57,568 bases of DNA from SZAS-103 sp038316385 (GCA_038316385.1 JBBQAN010000018.1:1-57568), one strand, 5' to 3'; counted from the stretch's first letter, positions 1-10,000 are shown. Notes: a model not told the origin generated them from the letters alone. Numbers and translations are program-made.

Positions 1-1
1 G

Positions 2-145
2 CCGTACCTCATCCCGAAACTCCGCAAGGATCCACGACTGGCGGTGCTGCTGAAAAAGCTTGGCCTGCCGACACCGGATGAAGTCGATGCGAAGCGGGCG
101 GCTTCCAGTGCATTGACGACTCCGGCATCGGCGAGCGACAAATAG
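2..145 (+). CDS. C-terminal fragment of a probable TPR-type protein (5' end outside the window)
   Basis: An open frame enters from the left edge and stops at 143-145, giving 47 residues. The fragment holds a DPRLAVLLKKLGLP segment. That pattern is common at the C-terminus of TPR-containing bacterial proteins, such as adenylate-cyclase-like or winged-helix/TPR regulators. A short low-complexity Ala/Ser/Thr tail follows. Nothing catalytic remains in view, so the function cannot be assigned. It converges on the minus-strand oxidoreductase that ends at 285. The 140-bp interval contains a small inverted repeat (188-193 with 203-208) but no T-run. Confidence 0.6.
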   Translation, partial: PYLIPKLRKDPRLAVLLKKLGLPTPDEVDAKRAASSALTTPASASDK

Positions 146-284
146 TCCTGTTGCAGTTATTGAGCTGCGAGGACGATGCGATCTTCGAACGGCAGCTATC
201 TGGCCGTTAGATCGATCAGGCGAGAGACTGGTGTTGGCCGATAGCACTCAGTGGTACTCCACATCTCGACTGGGCTGCCAGCAA

Positions 285-1826
285 TCAGACATGCTTCAGC
301 ACAGCCTTCGCCGCATTACGCCCGCTCGCACCGCTGATGCCGCCGCCGCCGTGCACGCCGTTGCCGCAAAGATATAAGCCATCGATCGGTGTGCGGTGAT
401 TCGACCAGCCCGGGATTGGGCGCATGAAGAACATCTGGTCGAGGATGAGCTGGCCGTGGTTGAGGTCGCCTTCGGTGAGGCCGTAGATTTCCTCGAGGTC
501 GAGTGGGGTGATCGATTCGATCTGTCTGATCGCGTTCTTCAATGCAGGAAAATGTTCGGCGAGCGTCTCGATCGCGCGTTGTTCGACTTGCGCGCGGCAG
601 CTTTCCCAATCGCCGTTCTTCAATGCATACGGCGCGAACTGGAAGTGGATCGAAACAATGTTGCCTGCTTTGTTCGAAGGTGAAGTGGTGACTTCAAGGT
701 AAGGCTGGGCGGAAATCTCACCGTACTTCGCGGCGTCGAACGCGCGTTCGATGTAGCGCAGCGTTGGCGCGACCGCGAGAGTTCCCGTCGGCAATCCGTG
801 CGAGCCGTCGGTGAGTAAGTGCACCTTCGCCACGCTGCCGCGCATCTTGATCGACTGCGCCTGCCAGACGAATTCCGGCGGCAGTTCGCGTGCACCAACC
901 AGCCCAAGCAAGGTGCGTCGCGGATCCGCACCGGACAGCACCCTGCGTGCGTTGAGGCATTCGCCATCGACAAGCTGCACGCCAGTGACGACCTGTTTTT
1001 CGACCAGGATTTTCAGAACTTCGGCGTCTGTTCGCAATTGGCCGCCATTCGCTTGCAATGCGGACATCAACGCATCGCCAATGCGACCAATGCCGCCAGC
1101 GACCTGCCGCTGCGCGAGTCCGCCGCGATTGAGCCAGTTGTGCATCAGCGTGTAGCCGGTGCCCGCCGACATCGAGCCGAGCGTGAAGCCGTGAACGCCG
1201 ACTGCGGCGATGGCAGCGCGCAGCTGTTCGGACTCGAACCATTCCTCGGTGAATTCGACCATCGACATCGACATTGAGCGGATCAGCTTGAACATGTCCT
1301 TGCCGCCGAGCCGGCGCAGCTTCCACCCGAGCTGCGCGAGCGGCAGACCTTCCTTTCGTAGATCGACGTTCGGCATGCGCGGCATCGGCGTCCGATACAC
1401 GGTGTCGAGGAAAGCGGCGGCCTTGTCCATGAAAGCCACGAAGGCAGGCCATTGCACTGCATCATTTGACGAAAATTCGCGGATTGATGCGAGCGTTGCG
1501 GCGTCATTTCCGTCGGCGATGAGACGGAGTTGTTTGCTATTTGGCAATAGCGAAATATAGGTTGGCTTCGCGCCGTGTGTTTTAGCAAGTCCGTATTTCG
1601 CCAGTTCGAGATCGGAAACGATATCCGGTCGCAGACTGCCGCCTGCATGCAAGGCATCGACGGTAAAACCGTCGCCGAAGGACTCGGTCGCGATCTGTCC
1701 GCCCGCGATGGCACGGCGTTCGAGCACGAGGACTTTCTTGCGCGCCTTCGCCAGATAGTTCGCCGCGACCAGACCGTTGTGGCCGGCGCCGATGATGATG
1801 CAATCGAAGGTGGAAGTGGTCGTCAT
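285..1826 (-). CDS. NAD(P)/FAD-dependent oxidoreductase, phytoene-desaturase/PYROXD2-like (second paralogue)
   Basis: The 513-residue protein opens with a Rossmann FAD-binding motif GAGHNG at residues 13-18, followed by an acidic LERR at the end of strand 2. It closes with a GLYLCGNGVHGGGG segment near residue 485, the usual C-terminal FAD-contacting motif of the COG1233 phytoene-dehydrogenase/PYROXD2 family. No carotenoid genes are nearby, so a carotenoid role is unlikely. The ATG overlaps the TGA of the upstream paralogue (ATGA at 1823-1826), so the two are translationally coupled in one operon with the GcvT-fold gene. The two oxidoreductases align over their whole length, so they are duplicates and may form a heterodimer. 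The substrate is unknown. Confidence 0.9.
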   Translation of the reverse strand: MTTTSTFDCIIIGAGHNGLVAANYLAKARKKVLVLERRAIAGGQIATESFGDGFTVDALHAGGSLRPDIVSDLELAKYGLAKTHGAKPTYISLLPNSKQLRLIADGNDAATLASIREFSSNDAVQWPAFVAFMDKAAAFLDTVYRTPMPRMPNVDLRKEGLPLAQLGWKLRRLGGKDMFKLIRSMSMSMVEFTEEWFESEQLRAAIAAVGVHGFTLGSMSAGTGYTLMHNWLNRGGLAQRQVAGGIGRIGDALMSALQANGGQLRTDAEVLKILVEKQVVTGVQLVDGECLNARRVLSGADPRRTLLGLVGARELPPEFVWQAQSIKMRGSVAKVHLLTDGSHGLPTGTLAVAPTLRYIERAFDAAKYGEISAQPYLEVTTSPSNKAGNIVSIHFQFAPYALKNGDWESCRAQVEQRAIETLAEHFPALKNAIRQIESITPLDLEEIYGLTEGDLNHGQLILDQMFFMRPIPGWSNHRTPIDGLYLCGNGVHGGGGISGASGRNAAKAVLKHV

Positions 1827-3406
1827 TTCCAGTCCTCCAACACTTCATGCGCTGCCATCCTGCCCGCCGCGCCCATCACTCCACCACCCGGATGCGCGCC
1901 CGCCGCACCGAAGTAGTAGCCTGGCAGTGGCGTGCGGAAATCGGCCCATTGGGGCGCAGGGCGCAGGAAGAACAACTGATGCAGCAATAGTTCGCCGTGG
2001 AAGATGTTGCCGCCGGTAATGCCTGCGATGCGCTCGATGTCCTTAGGCGTGATCACCTGCTTGCCAACGATGCAATTGCGGATGTTCGGCGCGTAGCGTT
2101 CGATCGTGTTGATCACGGTTTCGCCGAATGCTTCGGTCTTCGCATCGTCCCAGCCGCCCTCGATGTCGTAGGGCGCGTACTGCACGAAGCAGGACATCAC
2201 GTGATGCCCAGGCGGTGCCATATCGCGGTCGATCATCGAAGGGAAGATCATGTCGATGTAGGGATTCTTCGAGAACGCACCGTACTTGGCTTCGTCGTAG
2301 GCGCGTTCGATGTAGTCCATGCTCGGGCTGATCGAGATCGCGCCGCGATGCAGCGGGCCTTCACCGGGCAGGCAGGTGAAATCGGGCAGGGCGTTGAGCG
2401 CGATGTTGACCTTGCCAGACGAACCGCGCACGCGGAAATTCCTGATCGCCTGCACGAAATCATCAGGCAGATGTTTCGATTCGACGAACTGCAGGAAGCT
2501 GCGCTTCGGATCGGCCGCCGACATTACGACTTTTGCGCGCAACTCGTCGCCATTTTCGAGTGCGACACCGGCGGCGCGGCCATTCTTCACGATCACCTGC
2601 CTGACCGGCGCATTGGTGCGTATCTCCACGCCGAGTGCTGCCGCCGAGCGTGCAATCGCCGCGCTGACACCGCCGGTGCCATTCTTGGCGAAACCCCATG
2701 CACGGAACGCGCCGTCGATTTCGCCCATGTAATGGTGCAGGAGCACGTAGGCCGTACCCGGCGAGCGCGGGCCGAGGAAGGTGCCGATGATGCCGCTCGC
2801 GGACTTCGTTCCCTTCAGTGGATCGAACTGGAACCATTCGTCGAGCAGGTCGGCGGAAGATTGCGTCACGAGTTTCGCAATGCGATAGAGATCCTTTTCC
2901 GAAAGACTCTTCGCATATTGACCAAGCTTCAACAGACCCATCAGGTCGCGAGGGCTCATCGACGAAGGATCTGGCGGCACAAGTCCGATCACCGGCTTGA
3001 TAGCCTTGGCGGCACGCGCCATCACCCGGCCGTATTCGTCGTAGGCCTCGGCATCCTTCCGAGAATGCCGATAGATCTCCTGACGCGTCAGGTCGTGGTC
3101 GTCGCAGGCGGCGAGGTAGTCGCCGTTATCCATCGGCGTGACTGTGCTTGGCAATGGCAGGATCTTCAGGCCGTGTCGCGGCAGTTCGAGGTCGCGGATG
3201 ATCTCGGGGCGCAACAAACTCACGACGTACGAGAATTCAGTGAAGCGGTATCCCGGGAAAATCTCCTCGGTCATCGCCGCGCCGCCGACGATTTCGCGGC
3301 GCTCGAGAATGCACACCTTCTTGCCCGAGCGCGCAAGATAAGCAGCAGCGATCAGACCGTTGTGGCCTGCGCCGATGACGATGGCGTCGTACTGGTTGGC
3401 GCTCAT
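1823..3406 (-). CDS. NAD(P)/FAD-dependent oxidoreductase, phytoene-desaturase/PYROXD2-like (first paralogue)
   Basis: The 527-residue flavoprotein has GAGHNG at residues 12-17 and a C-terminal GAHPGGGVMGAAGR motif, both diagnostic of the COG1233/PYROXD2 family. The open frame continues upstream to 3571. I place the start at 3406 because the FAD motif then lies at the normal distance from the N-terminus and the ATG overlaps the stop of the GcvT-fold gene (ATGA at 3403-3406). It is the middle gene of a three-gene operon. It is close in sequence and length to the next gene, which suggests duplication followed by specialisation. FAD binding is well supported; the substrate and electron acceptor are not known. 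Confidence 0.9.
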   Translation of the reverse strand: MSANQYDAIVIGAGHNGLIAAAYLARSGKKVCILERREIVGGAAMTEEIFPGYRFTEFSYVVSLLRPEIIRDLELPRHGLKILPLPSTVTPMDNGDYLAACDDHDLTRQEIYRHSRKDAEAYDEYGRVMARAAKAIKPVIGLVPPDPSSMSPRDLMGLLKLGQYAKSLSEKDLYRIAKLVTQSSADLLDEWFQFDPLKGTKSASGIIGTFLGPRSPGTAYVLLHHYMGEIDGAFRAWGFAKNGTGGVSAAIARSAAALGVEIRTNAPVRQVIVKNGRAAGVALENGDELRAKVVMSAADPKRSFLQFVESKHLPDDFVQAIRNFRVRGSSGKVNIALNALPDFTCLPGEGPLHRGAISISPSMDYIERAYDEAKYGAFSKNPYIDMIFPSMIDRDMAPPGHHVMSCFVQYAPYDIEGGWDDAKTEAFGETVINTIERYAPNIRNCIVGKQVITPKDIERIAGITGGNIFHGELLLHQLFFLRPAPQWADFRTPLPGYYFGAAGAHPGGGVMGAAGRMAAHEVLEDWK

Positions 3407-4599
3407 TTCTTTTTCCACGCAGGCTCGTAAAACGGCAGCTTCACGACCTTGCACACGGTCTGCTTGCGATGGTGTTCGACTGTGATCTCGATCGTCAGTT
3501 TTGTGTCCGGCGCGTAATGCGGTTTCTGCACGTGCGCGAGCGCGATGTATTTCTTCAGCACCGGCGACCACGAGCTTGTCGATGCGTAACCGACCTGCCT
3601 TCCGTTCTGCATGACCGGCAAACTGCCGCGCACGGCCATGCCTGGAATCTGCGGCGGAAGCCCGACCTCAGCGAAATATTTCTCGAGACCGACCCAATCG
3701 ATGTCGAGCCCGACCAGCTTCCATGCCGAGCCTTCGCGCTTCTCTTTTTCAAGCGCGCGGCGGCCGACGAAATAGCCTTCCTTGTCCAGACTCACTGCCC
3801 AATCAAGGCCCATTTCAAACGGTGTGGATTTCTGGCCTTCGATCCATGCGTGATTCGCTGGCGTGTAATCGACATCGACCATGAACAGGCCCGCTTCCAC
3901 GCGTGCCATGTCCATCGGCAGGATGCCGCAGGGCGCGATACCGTAGTCGTGGCCAGCCGCCATCAGTGCGTCCCAGACCTTGAGTCCTTTGTCGGCGTCC
4001 ATCCAGATTTCGTAGCCCATGTCGCCGGTGTAGCCGGTGCGCGAGATGCTGACCGGCACGCCGGCGAGCGTGTTGTGCATCGCGCGGAAATACTTGAGTT
4101 TGTCGAGCGATTTCTTGCAGCACAGGTTGAGGATCGTGCGCGACTTCGGACCCTGCAGACTCAGCGCGCCGACTTGATCGGTGACTTCGCGAACCGTCAC
4201 GTCCATGCCGACCGCATTCATCGATAGCCAGCGTAGTGACGGCTCAGCCGATGTCATGCGGAAGCTAGTTTCGCCGAGCCGCGTCACCGTGCCGTCGTCG
4301 AGCATCTTGCCATCGTCGTCGCACCAACCGGTATAGAACACCTGGCCGACCGCCATCTTCAGCACGTCGCGGGTGGTGATTCGATGCAAAAGCATCGCGG
4401 CGTCCGGGCCGTCGATGAGGTACTTCATCAACGGCGAGACGTCGATCAGAGCAGCGGTATCACGGATCGCCCAGTATTCGCGATCCAGCGAAAGCTCGTA
4501 GGAACCGGCCACGATATAACCTGCCCAGCGCCGCCAGTTTTGCGGCAGGCAGAGCTTTGACGTGCGTTCGTGAAATGCAGTGCGCTTGAGTTCGAGCAT
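3403..4599 (-). CDS. GcvT-fold aminomethyltransferase-family protein
   Basis: The 398-residue protein has the folate-binding GcvT fold. It shows DDGTVTRL near residues 100-110, equivalent to the catalytic-Asp loop of the glycine cleavage T-protein, then RTGYTGDMGYEI near 200 and a C-terminal barrel. It is not the canonical gcvT: gcvH and gcvP are absent and the partners are two flavoproteins. Family members use tetrahydrofolate to accept a one-carbon unit from methylated substrates such as glycine-lipoamide, DMSP, dimethylglycine or sarcosine. An oxidative demethylation role with the downstream oxidoreductases is therefore a reasonable inference, not shown. It is the first gene of the operon, and about 100 bp separate it from the next gene upstream. 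Confidence 0.88.
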   Translation of the reverse strand: MLELKRTAFHERTSKLCLPQNWRRWAGYIVAGSYELSLDREYWAIRDTAALIDVSPLMKYLIDGPDAAMLLHRITTRDVLKMAVGQVFYTGWCDDDGKMLDDGTVTRLGETSFRMTSAEPSLRWLSMNAVGMDVTVREVTDQVGALSLQGPKSRTILNLCCKKSLDKLKYFRAMHNTLAGVPVSISRTGYTGDMGYEIWMDADKGLKVWDALMAAGHDYGIAPCGILPMDMARVEAGLFMVDVDYTPANHAWIEGQKSTPFEMGLDWAVSLDKEGYFVGRRALEKEKREGSAWKLVGLDIDWVGLEKYFAEVGLPPQIPGMAVRGSLPVMQNGRQVGYASTSSWSPVLKKYIALAHVQKPHYAPDTKLTIEITVEHHRKQTVCKVVKLPFYEPAWKKK

Positions 4600-4703
4600 G
4601 ATGATTTCCGCCGCGCCGCCGCAGCACGGAAAGAAGGATTATAAGCGATTGTGCCCATGATCGTGCCGTGCAGCCGAGCAGCCAGAAGTTCGTTTTTACG
4701 TTT

Positions 4704-5156
4704 TTACGGCTGTCTCCAGCGGAACACGATGTTGATGTGGTCCTTGTCACGGCGAATGCGCCAAGGCGCGGGTTCGATGACGTAGTCCTTGATCGCGAAA
4801 CCGGTGGCCATGGTGGCCATCACCAGCACAACCCAGCCCGCCGGGCCGATCGAGATCGCATGATCAATACCCGATCCAAGAATGACCAGGCCGGCGACAA
4901 TCCCGGTCGTACCCAGTGTCGATTCGACGCACATGCAACGTGCGGTGTGCGCCGGCGCATTTGTCTCGGCGCGACGGCGATAGGCCAGCAGCCACAGATC
5001 GCGCACCAAGCCCTGCAACAAAATGATAACCGATATCGCCAACAGCAAGCGCCCAATGCCGATGGCGTCAGGGAAATACGATGTAGTCAGCCACGCAACG
5101 ATGCCCGCAGCTGGAATCGACGCAAGCTCTACCCGTTCGTCAATCCTGAAATGCAT
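4704..5156 (-). CDS. small hypothetical membrane protein
   Basis: A 150-residue protein with no recognised family. A hydrophobic region around residues 12-47 is followed by a basic RRR stretch. A second hydrophobic region around residues 80-120 follows, and the soluble C-terminus ends in FRWRQP. This suggests three or four membrane segments. The open frame extends to 5294, but its upstream codons read like non-coding sequence and overlap a short tandem repeat. The start at 5156 has an AGG about 10 bases upstream. The opposite strand also carries a long open frame, but its protein is polar and featureless, whereas this frame has clean membrane segments. Existence of the gene is likely; function is unknown. 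Confidence 0.55.
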   Translation of the reverse strand: MHFRIDERVELASIPAAGIVAWLTTSYFPDAIGIGRLLLAISVIILLQGLVRDLWLLAYRRRAETNAPAHTARCMCVESTLGTTGIVAGLVILGSGIDHAISIGPAGWVVLVMATMATGFAIKDYVIEPAPWRIRRDKDHINIVFRWRQP

Positions 5157-5250
5157 GTTGCCAACCTGCGCAGGATGGGTTTTCCAAATCCTGCCGGAAA
5201 ACATATTCCAGCTACGTGAAGAGAGTGGAGAAGGTTGGGAAAATGTCAGC

Positions 5251-5284
5251 TTCTGACCATTCTCTGTTTCTGACCATTCTCTGT
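5251..5284. repeat. two perfect tandem copies of a 17-bp unit
   Basis: TTCTGACCATTCTCTGT occurs at 5251-5267 and again at 5268-5284 with no spacer. It lies between the small membrane protein and the cupin remnant, consistent with a local slippage duplication in a decaying interval. Confidence 0.85.
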
Positions 5285-5290
5285 GGAATC

Positions 5291-5500
5291 TCAACCGTTG
5301 CCCGCAGGAATAATCGACGTTGTTTCGACCATCAGGATCACCGCGCGATCAGGCGCGCGTACGATGCAGGATGCCTTTGGGAAACGACGAAACCTTCGCG
5401 CGGTTGCAGGTCGATCATGCGATCCTCGAGATCGATGATGAAGTGATCGTCGCCTTGAATTCTCGGTCTCGGCCAAGTCGCAATTAATTCTGCGCTGGGC
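5291..5500 (-). pseudogene. cupin-domain protein remnant with frameshift and N-terminal loss
   Basis: Read from about 5500 downward, one frame gives a cupin-like strand series (HFIIDLEDRMIDLQP then GFVV) that stops at 5338. From GFVV onward the normal continuation of a small cupin (PKGILHRTRAPDRAVILMVE, then a PAGNG end) is found in another frame ending at 5291. A single extra T in the TTTCCC run near 5378 would account for the switch. The usual first cupin motif with its metal-binding HxH is missing upstream, so there is also an internal or N-terminal deletion. The gene is dead as it stands. Assignment to a small cupin-fold protein is by pattern recognition. Confidence 0.7.
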
Positions 5501-5564
5501 TGTCGAGACTGGCAAAAATCAGGTGCAGCAGTGCCGCTTCGTAGCACGCAATCAACGCGACGTG

Positions 5565-6806
5565 CTATTCGCTCGTAATCCGGATGTGTTGAGCCGTGTT
5601 GAGGTGCTGTCGCAACTTCGGCAAGTTGTTACTGGCGAGCTTGCGGGCGGTATCAGTGCGCGCATTTCGCGATGCATCGGCGAAGAGCGCGATCGCATCG
5701 CGATGGTCGGCGAGCATGGCAGCGAGATACTGGCGGTCGAAGATCGGGCCGAACATGGTGCCGAGTGCACGAATAGCGGCTGCGTCCTTGGGGGGAACCC
5801 CATTGATACGCGATATGGAAGACATCTGCGCATCCAGCGCAGCGTGGTCGCGGATCAGCATGTGAGCAAGACGCTGCACGGCGACGTTCGTCGAATGCGA
5901 TAGCGCGAGTCGGGAGATCTGGATTTCCTGCTCGCCGCCGGCGAGTGCTGTGTGATAGAAAGCGGCATCCAGTGCGGCATTGGACGGACCACCCGCCGGG
6001 ACGGGAATAGTGCCGCCTGGATTGGTCTGCTCCAGGGATCCTTGCGTGCGTTGTACCGCATCGAGATGCTGGCGTAATTTCGGCAAACTGTCGTACGCGA
6101 GTGCGCGCGCGGCATCGGTATGCGCATTGCGCGCGGCGCGGGTAAAGAGCTGGATCGCGTCGCGATGATCGGCGCTCAGCAGCGACAAATAATGGCGATC
6201 GAAACTTGGGCCGCGTTCTCTTGCCAGTTGGGCGATGACGCCTGGGTCATGCGCGCGCACTCCGTCGATCCTCAAAAGGGAGGACATGCGCGCATCCATC
6301 TCGCTGTGATCACGGATCAGCATGTCCGCAAGCCGCTGCACGGCGACATTTCCCGAATGCAAACGCGCCAGACGAGACATCTGGATTTCCTGTTCGCCGC
6401 CGGCCATCGCGGCACGATAGAAGCCGGCATCCGCCAAGGCGCTGCGCGGTCCGCCCATCGGCGGTGATGGGTAGTCGCTGGGCGGCGGCCGATTGTAGGG
6501 CGGAGGCGGGTCGGACGGCATCACCGCCGGGGGAGCAGACGCTACTGGAGGCGGAGTCGGTGCAGGTCGCTGGACGGCCGGTGTCGATCGCGCAGGACGC
6601 GAAGGCGCTACCGGAGGAGCCGGTGTTTCATCTGCCGGGAGATTCGTAGTCGCAGTGTCGGCTGCGGGAGTCGGCGCCATGGTGTCGCTGGCAGCGGATG
6701 CCTGCGCCGTGTCGGACGCAGGAGCCGACGCAGTGGGAGTCTGATTGCATGCGGCGAGCAGCAGGCCCGTGAGCAGTCCAGGCAGGAGAATCTTGGAATG
6801 GTTCAT
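5565..6806 (-). CDS. lipoprotein with two DUF4142 domains
   Basis: The 413-residue product has a lipoprotein signal (GLLTGLLLAAC, lipidated Cys about residue 20), then a long Pro/Ala/Thr-rich linker to about residue 120. Two homologous DUF4142 (ferritin-like helical) modules follow, at roughly 125-260 and 275-405. Both repeats carry the same landmarks: AGGEQEIQ, SRLA, AVQRLA and MLIRDH, then a second half with FDR.YL, DHRDAI.LF and LPKLRQHL. The start at 6806 is preceded by AAGGAA at good spacing; an upstream in-frame extension to 6899 lacks a signal peptide. DUF4142 proteins are mostly periplasmic and uncharacterised. Tandem duplication within one chain is the notable feature. It appears to be monocistronic. 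Confidence 0.88.
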   Translation of the reverse strand: MNHSKILLPGLLTGLLLAACNQTPTASAPASDTAQASAASDTMAPTPAADTATTNLPADETPAPPVAPSRPARSTPAVQRPAPTPPPVASAPPAVMPSDPPPPYNRPPPSDYPSPPMGGPRSALADAGFYRAAMAGGEQEIQMSRLARLHSGNVAVQRLADMLIRDHSEMDARMSSLLRIDGVRAHDPGVIAQLARERGPSFDRHYLSLLSADHRDAIQLFTRAARNAHTDAARALAYDSLPKLRQHLDAVQRTQGSLEQTNPGGTIPVPAGGPSNAALDAAFYHTALAGGEQEIQISRLALSHSTNVAVQRLAHMLIRDHAALDAQMSSISRINGVPPKDAAAIRALGTMFGPIFDRQYLAAMLADHRDAIALFADASRNARTDTARKLASNNLPKLRQHLNTAQHIRITSE

Positions 6807-7075
6807 GACACTTCCTTGTTGTAGTCGAGTGGCGTGTGCAATGTCCGCGTGTCTTGCATTTGCAGTGGATTTAATCATGGGCGCACTTGATGTTGGCATG
6901 CGTCGAAAGGCACGGGCTCGTTTCTAGAGCGTGGGATAAGCGTAGTCTAGGTCGCATCCGCAAGCGGTCATGTCATTGCGAGATGATTCTCGCATGCGCT
7001 GACGGAACAGGGCATGAGGGATCGAAGCAGATGGTGGCTGATTGCATGCGTCCGAAGTGTGATATGGGTTTGGCC

Positions 7076-10000
7076 TCACCTGAGTTCGCGCGTACTGCCG
7101 TCAAGCCGGCTACCCAAAGCGATCAGCAGTCCTCGAGCCGTACGAATGCGCGAAGCCGCATCCGGCAACTCCAGCTTTAGGCGCAATTTGTCGCCGCCGT
7201 CCATTTGGTAAGTCTTCGGTTGTGATTGCACGAGGCGGATCACGTCCATCGGGTCGATGTTGGGTTTGGCGGTAAACACGATCCTTCCGCCGTTTGCGCC
7301 GAGATCGAGTTTGCGGATGCCGATCGGCGTCGCGGCAAGGCGGAGTTCGGCGATCGCGAACAGGTGCTTCACCTGGTCGGGCAGCAGGCCGAAGCGGTCG
7401 ATCATCTCGACCTGCAATTCGCGTAACGCATCGAGGTCGCGTGCGCTGGCGATGCGTTTGTAGAGCGTGAGCCGCGCGTGCACGTCGGGCTGGTAGTCCT
7501 CGGGGATCAGTGCCGGGATATGCAGTTCGATTTCCGGGCCGTGATCGGGCTCGGCATCCATGTAGGGCAGATGGCCTTCGCGAATCGAACGCACCGCGCG
7601 TTCCAGCAGTTCGGTGTAGAGGCTGAAGCCGACTTCGGCGATTTGTCCGCTCTGTTCGGCGCCCAGCAATTCGCCAGCGCCGCGGATTTCGAGGTCGTGC
7701 GTTGCAAGCGTGAACCCTGCACCAAGCTCGTCGAGCGCAGCAATGGCTTCGAGGCGCTTGGCCGCATCGCCGGTCATCGACTTCTTGTCGGGCACCACGA
7801 GGTAGGCGTAAGCGCGATGATGCGACCGGCCGACGCGGCCGCGCAGTTGGTGCAACTGGGCGAGACCGAAACGATCTGCGCGATCGATGATGATTGTGTT
7901 CGCATTCGGTATATCGATGCCCGACTCGATGATCGTCGTGCATAGCAAAACGTTGAATCGCTGTCGCTGAAAGTCGAGCATGACCTGTTCGAGTTCGCGT
8001 TCGGGCATCTGACCGTGGCCGATGCGGATGCGTGCGTCAGGCATCAACTCACCAAGCGTGCGTGCCATGCGCTCGATGCTCTCGACTTGGTTGTGCAGGA
8101 AGTAGATTTGCCCGCCGCGCGCGATTTCGCGCTGGAACGCTTCCTTCAGCAGCGCCGGATCCCATGGCGTCAGGAAGGTTTTCACCGCCAATCGATGCGC
8201 GGGCGCCGTCGCAATCAGCGACAGTTCGCGCAGCCCCGCCATCGCCATGTTCAGCGTGCGCGGGATCGGCGTCGCGGTCAATGTCAGCAGGTTCACTTCG
8301 GCGCGCAGCTTCTTCAGCGCTTCCTTCTGCTGCACGCCGAAACGTTGTTCTTCATCTACGATCACCAGGCCGATGTCCTTGAAACGCACATCCTTCTGAA
8401 GCAACCGGTGCGTGCCGACAATCACATCGACGCGGCCTTCGGCAAGCTCATTCAAAACGGTCTTGATTTCGGCCGTCGACCGGAAACGCGAAATCACTTC
8501 GACGCGCATGGGCCAGTCAGCGAAACGATCGCGGAAGGTCTGTCCGTGCTGCTGCGCGAGCAAGGTCGTCGGCACCAGCACCGCCACCTGCTTGCCCGAA
8601 CTCGCTGCGACGAACGCGGCGCGCACCGCGACTTCGGTCTTGCCGAAGCCGACGTCACCGCAAACCACACGGTCCATCGGTTGCGGCATCGCGAGGTCGC
8701 GGATCACTGCTTCGATGGCCTGCAGCTGGTCGGGTGTTTCCTCGAACGGGAAACTCGCTGCGAACGGTTCGTACATCGCGCGATCGACGGTGATCGAAAG
8801 ACCTTCACGCGCATGCCGCTTGGCCTGGATTTCCAGCAACTCGGCGGCGACATCGCGCACCCGTTCGGTCGCCTTGCGCTTTGCCTTCTGCCATTGCTCG
8901 CCGCCGAGGGAATGCAGAGGCGCGGTTTCCGGTGATGCGCCGGAATAACGATTAACCAGATGTAATTGCGCGACCGGAACGTAGAGCTTGTCGCCCTTCG
9001 CGTATTCGATCTCGAGATATTCTGCGCGTTCGCCACCGGCATCGAGTGTGATCAGTCCGCGATAGCGACCGACACCGTGATCCTCGTGCACGATTGGCGC
9101 ACCGACGGCGAGTTCGCCGAGGTCGCGAATGATCGTGTCGGGATCGCGACCTGAGCGTTTTCGACGGCGCGTGCCCGGTGCGCGCTCGGGATTGAACTGT
9201 CGCTCGGTGAGCACGCATAGCGCAGGTTCGGTGAGCGCGAAGCCATTTTCGAAAGGTGCGACAGTGATGGACAGGCGCGCGTCACTCGCGCCGAGAAAAG
9301 CCTGCCATCCCGAAACCGCCGTCGGCACGATGCCCGCCGCTACGAACTGTTCAAGCAATGCTTCGCGTCGCCCAGCTGAGTCGGCGGCAACCAGCACGCG
9401 CCCTGGATAGCTTGCAAGAAAGCTTGTTAACGCCGCAGCAGGCGCTTCGTTTTTCTGGTTCAGCGGCAGCGTCGGCGCGGGCTGATCGCCGAGTGGCAAC
9501 GACTCGGCACGCTTCGGATGCGATTCGCCGCAGACTTCGACTCGTTTGTGACGATTGAGTTGTTCGCGTAACGCAACCGGAGACAAGTAGAGTTCATCCG
9601 GCGGCAGGATTGGGCGTTCGAGATCGTGCCGGCGTTGTTCCCAGCGTTCGCTGGTCTGCGTCCAGAATGTTTCGGCGGAATCGAGAACATCTTCGCCAAG
9701 TACGACCAGGGTGTCGTTCGCCACGTAGTCGAACAATGTTGCCGTGCTGGAAAAGAACAGAGGCAAATAATACTCAATACCGGCCGGCGTGCTGCCTTCC
9801 TTCAGATCCTGGTAAAGGCCGCTGCGGCGCGTGTCGATGTCGAAGCGCTCGCGCAATTGTTCACGCACGCGCTTGATACTGGCTTCGTCGAGCGGGAATT
9901 CGCGCGCCGGCAGCAGCCGCACCGAATCGACTGGATGCGAGGAGAGCTGCGTCTCCGGATCGAAGCTTCGGATCGTGTCGATCGCATCGTCGAACAGCTC

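Noticed and set aside
1997..3430. 477-residue plus-strand open frame
   Set aside because: Antisense to the FAD oxidoreductase gene; its protein is Arg/His/Asp-rich with no domain, the usual shadow in GC-rich DNA.
4600..4703. Glycine riboswitch before the GcvT-fold gene
   Set aside because: The 100-bp interval shows no tandem aptamer pattern and is too short for one.
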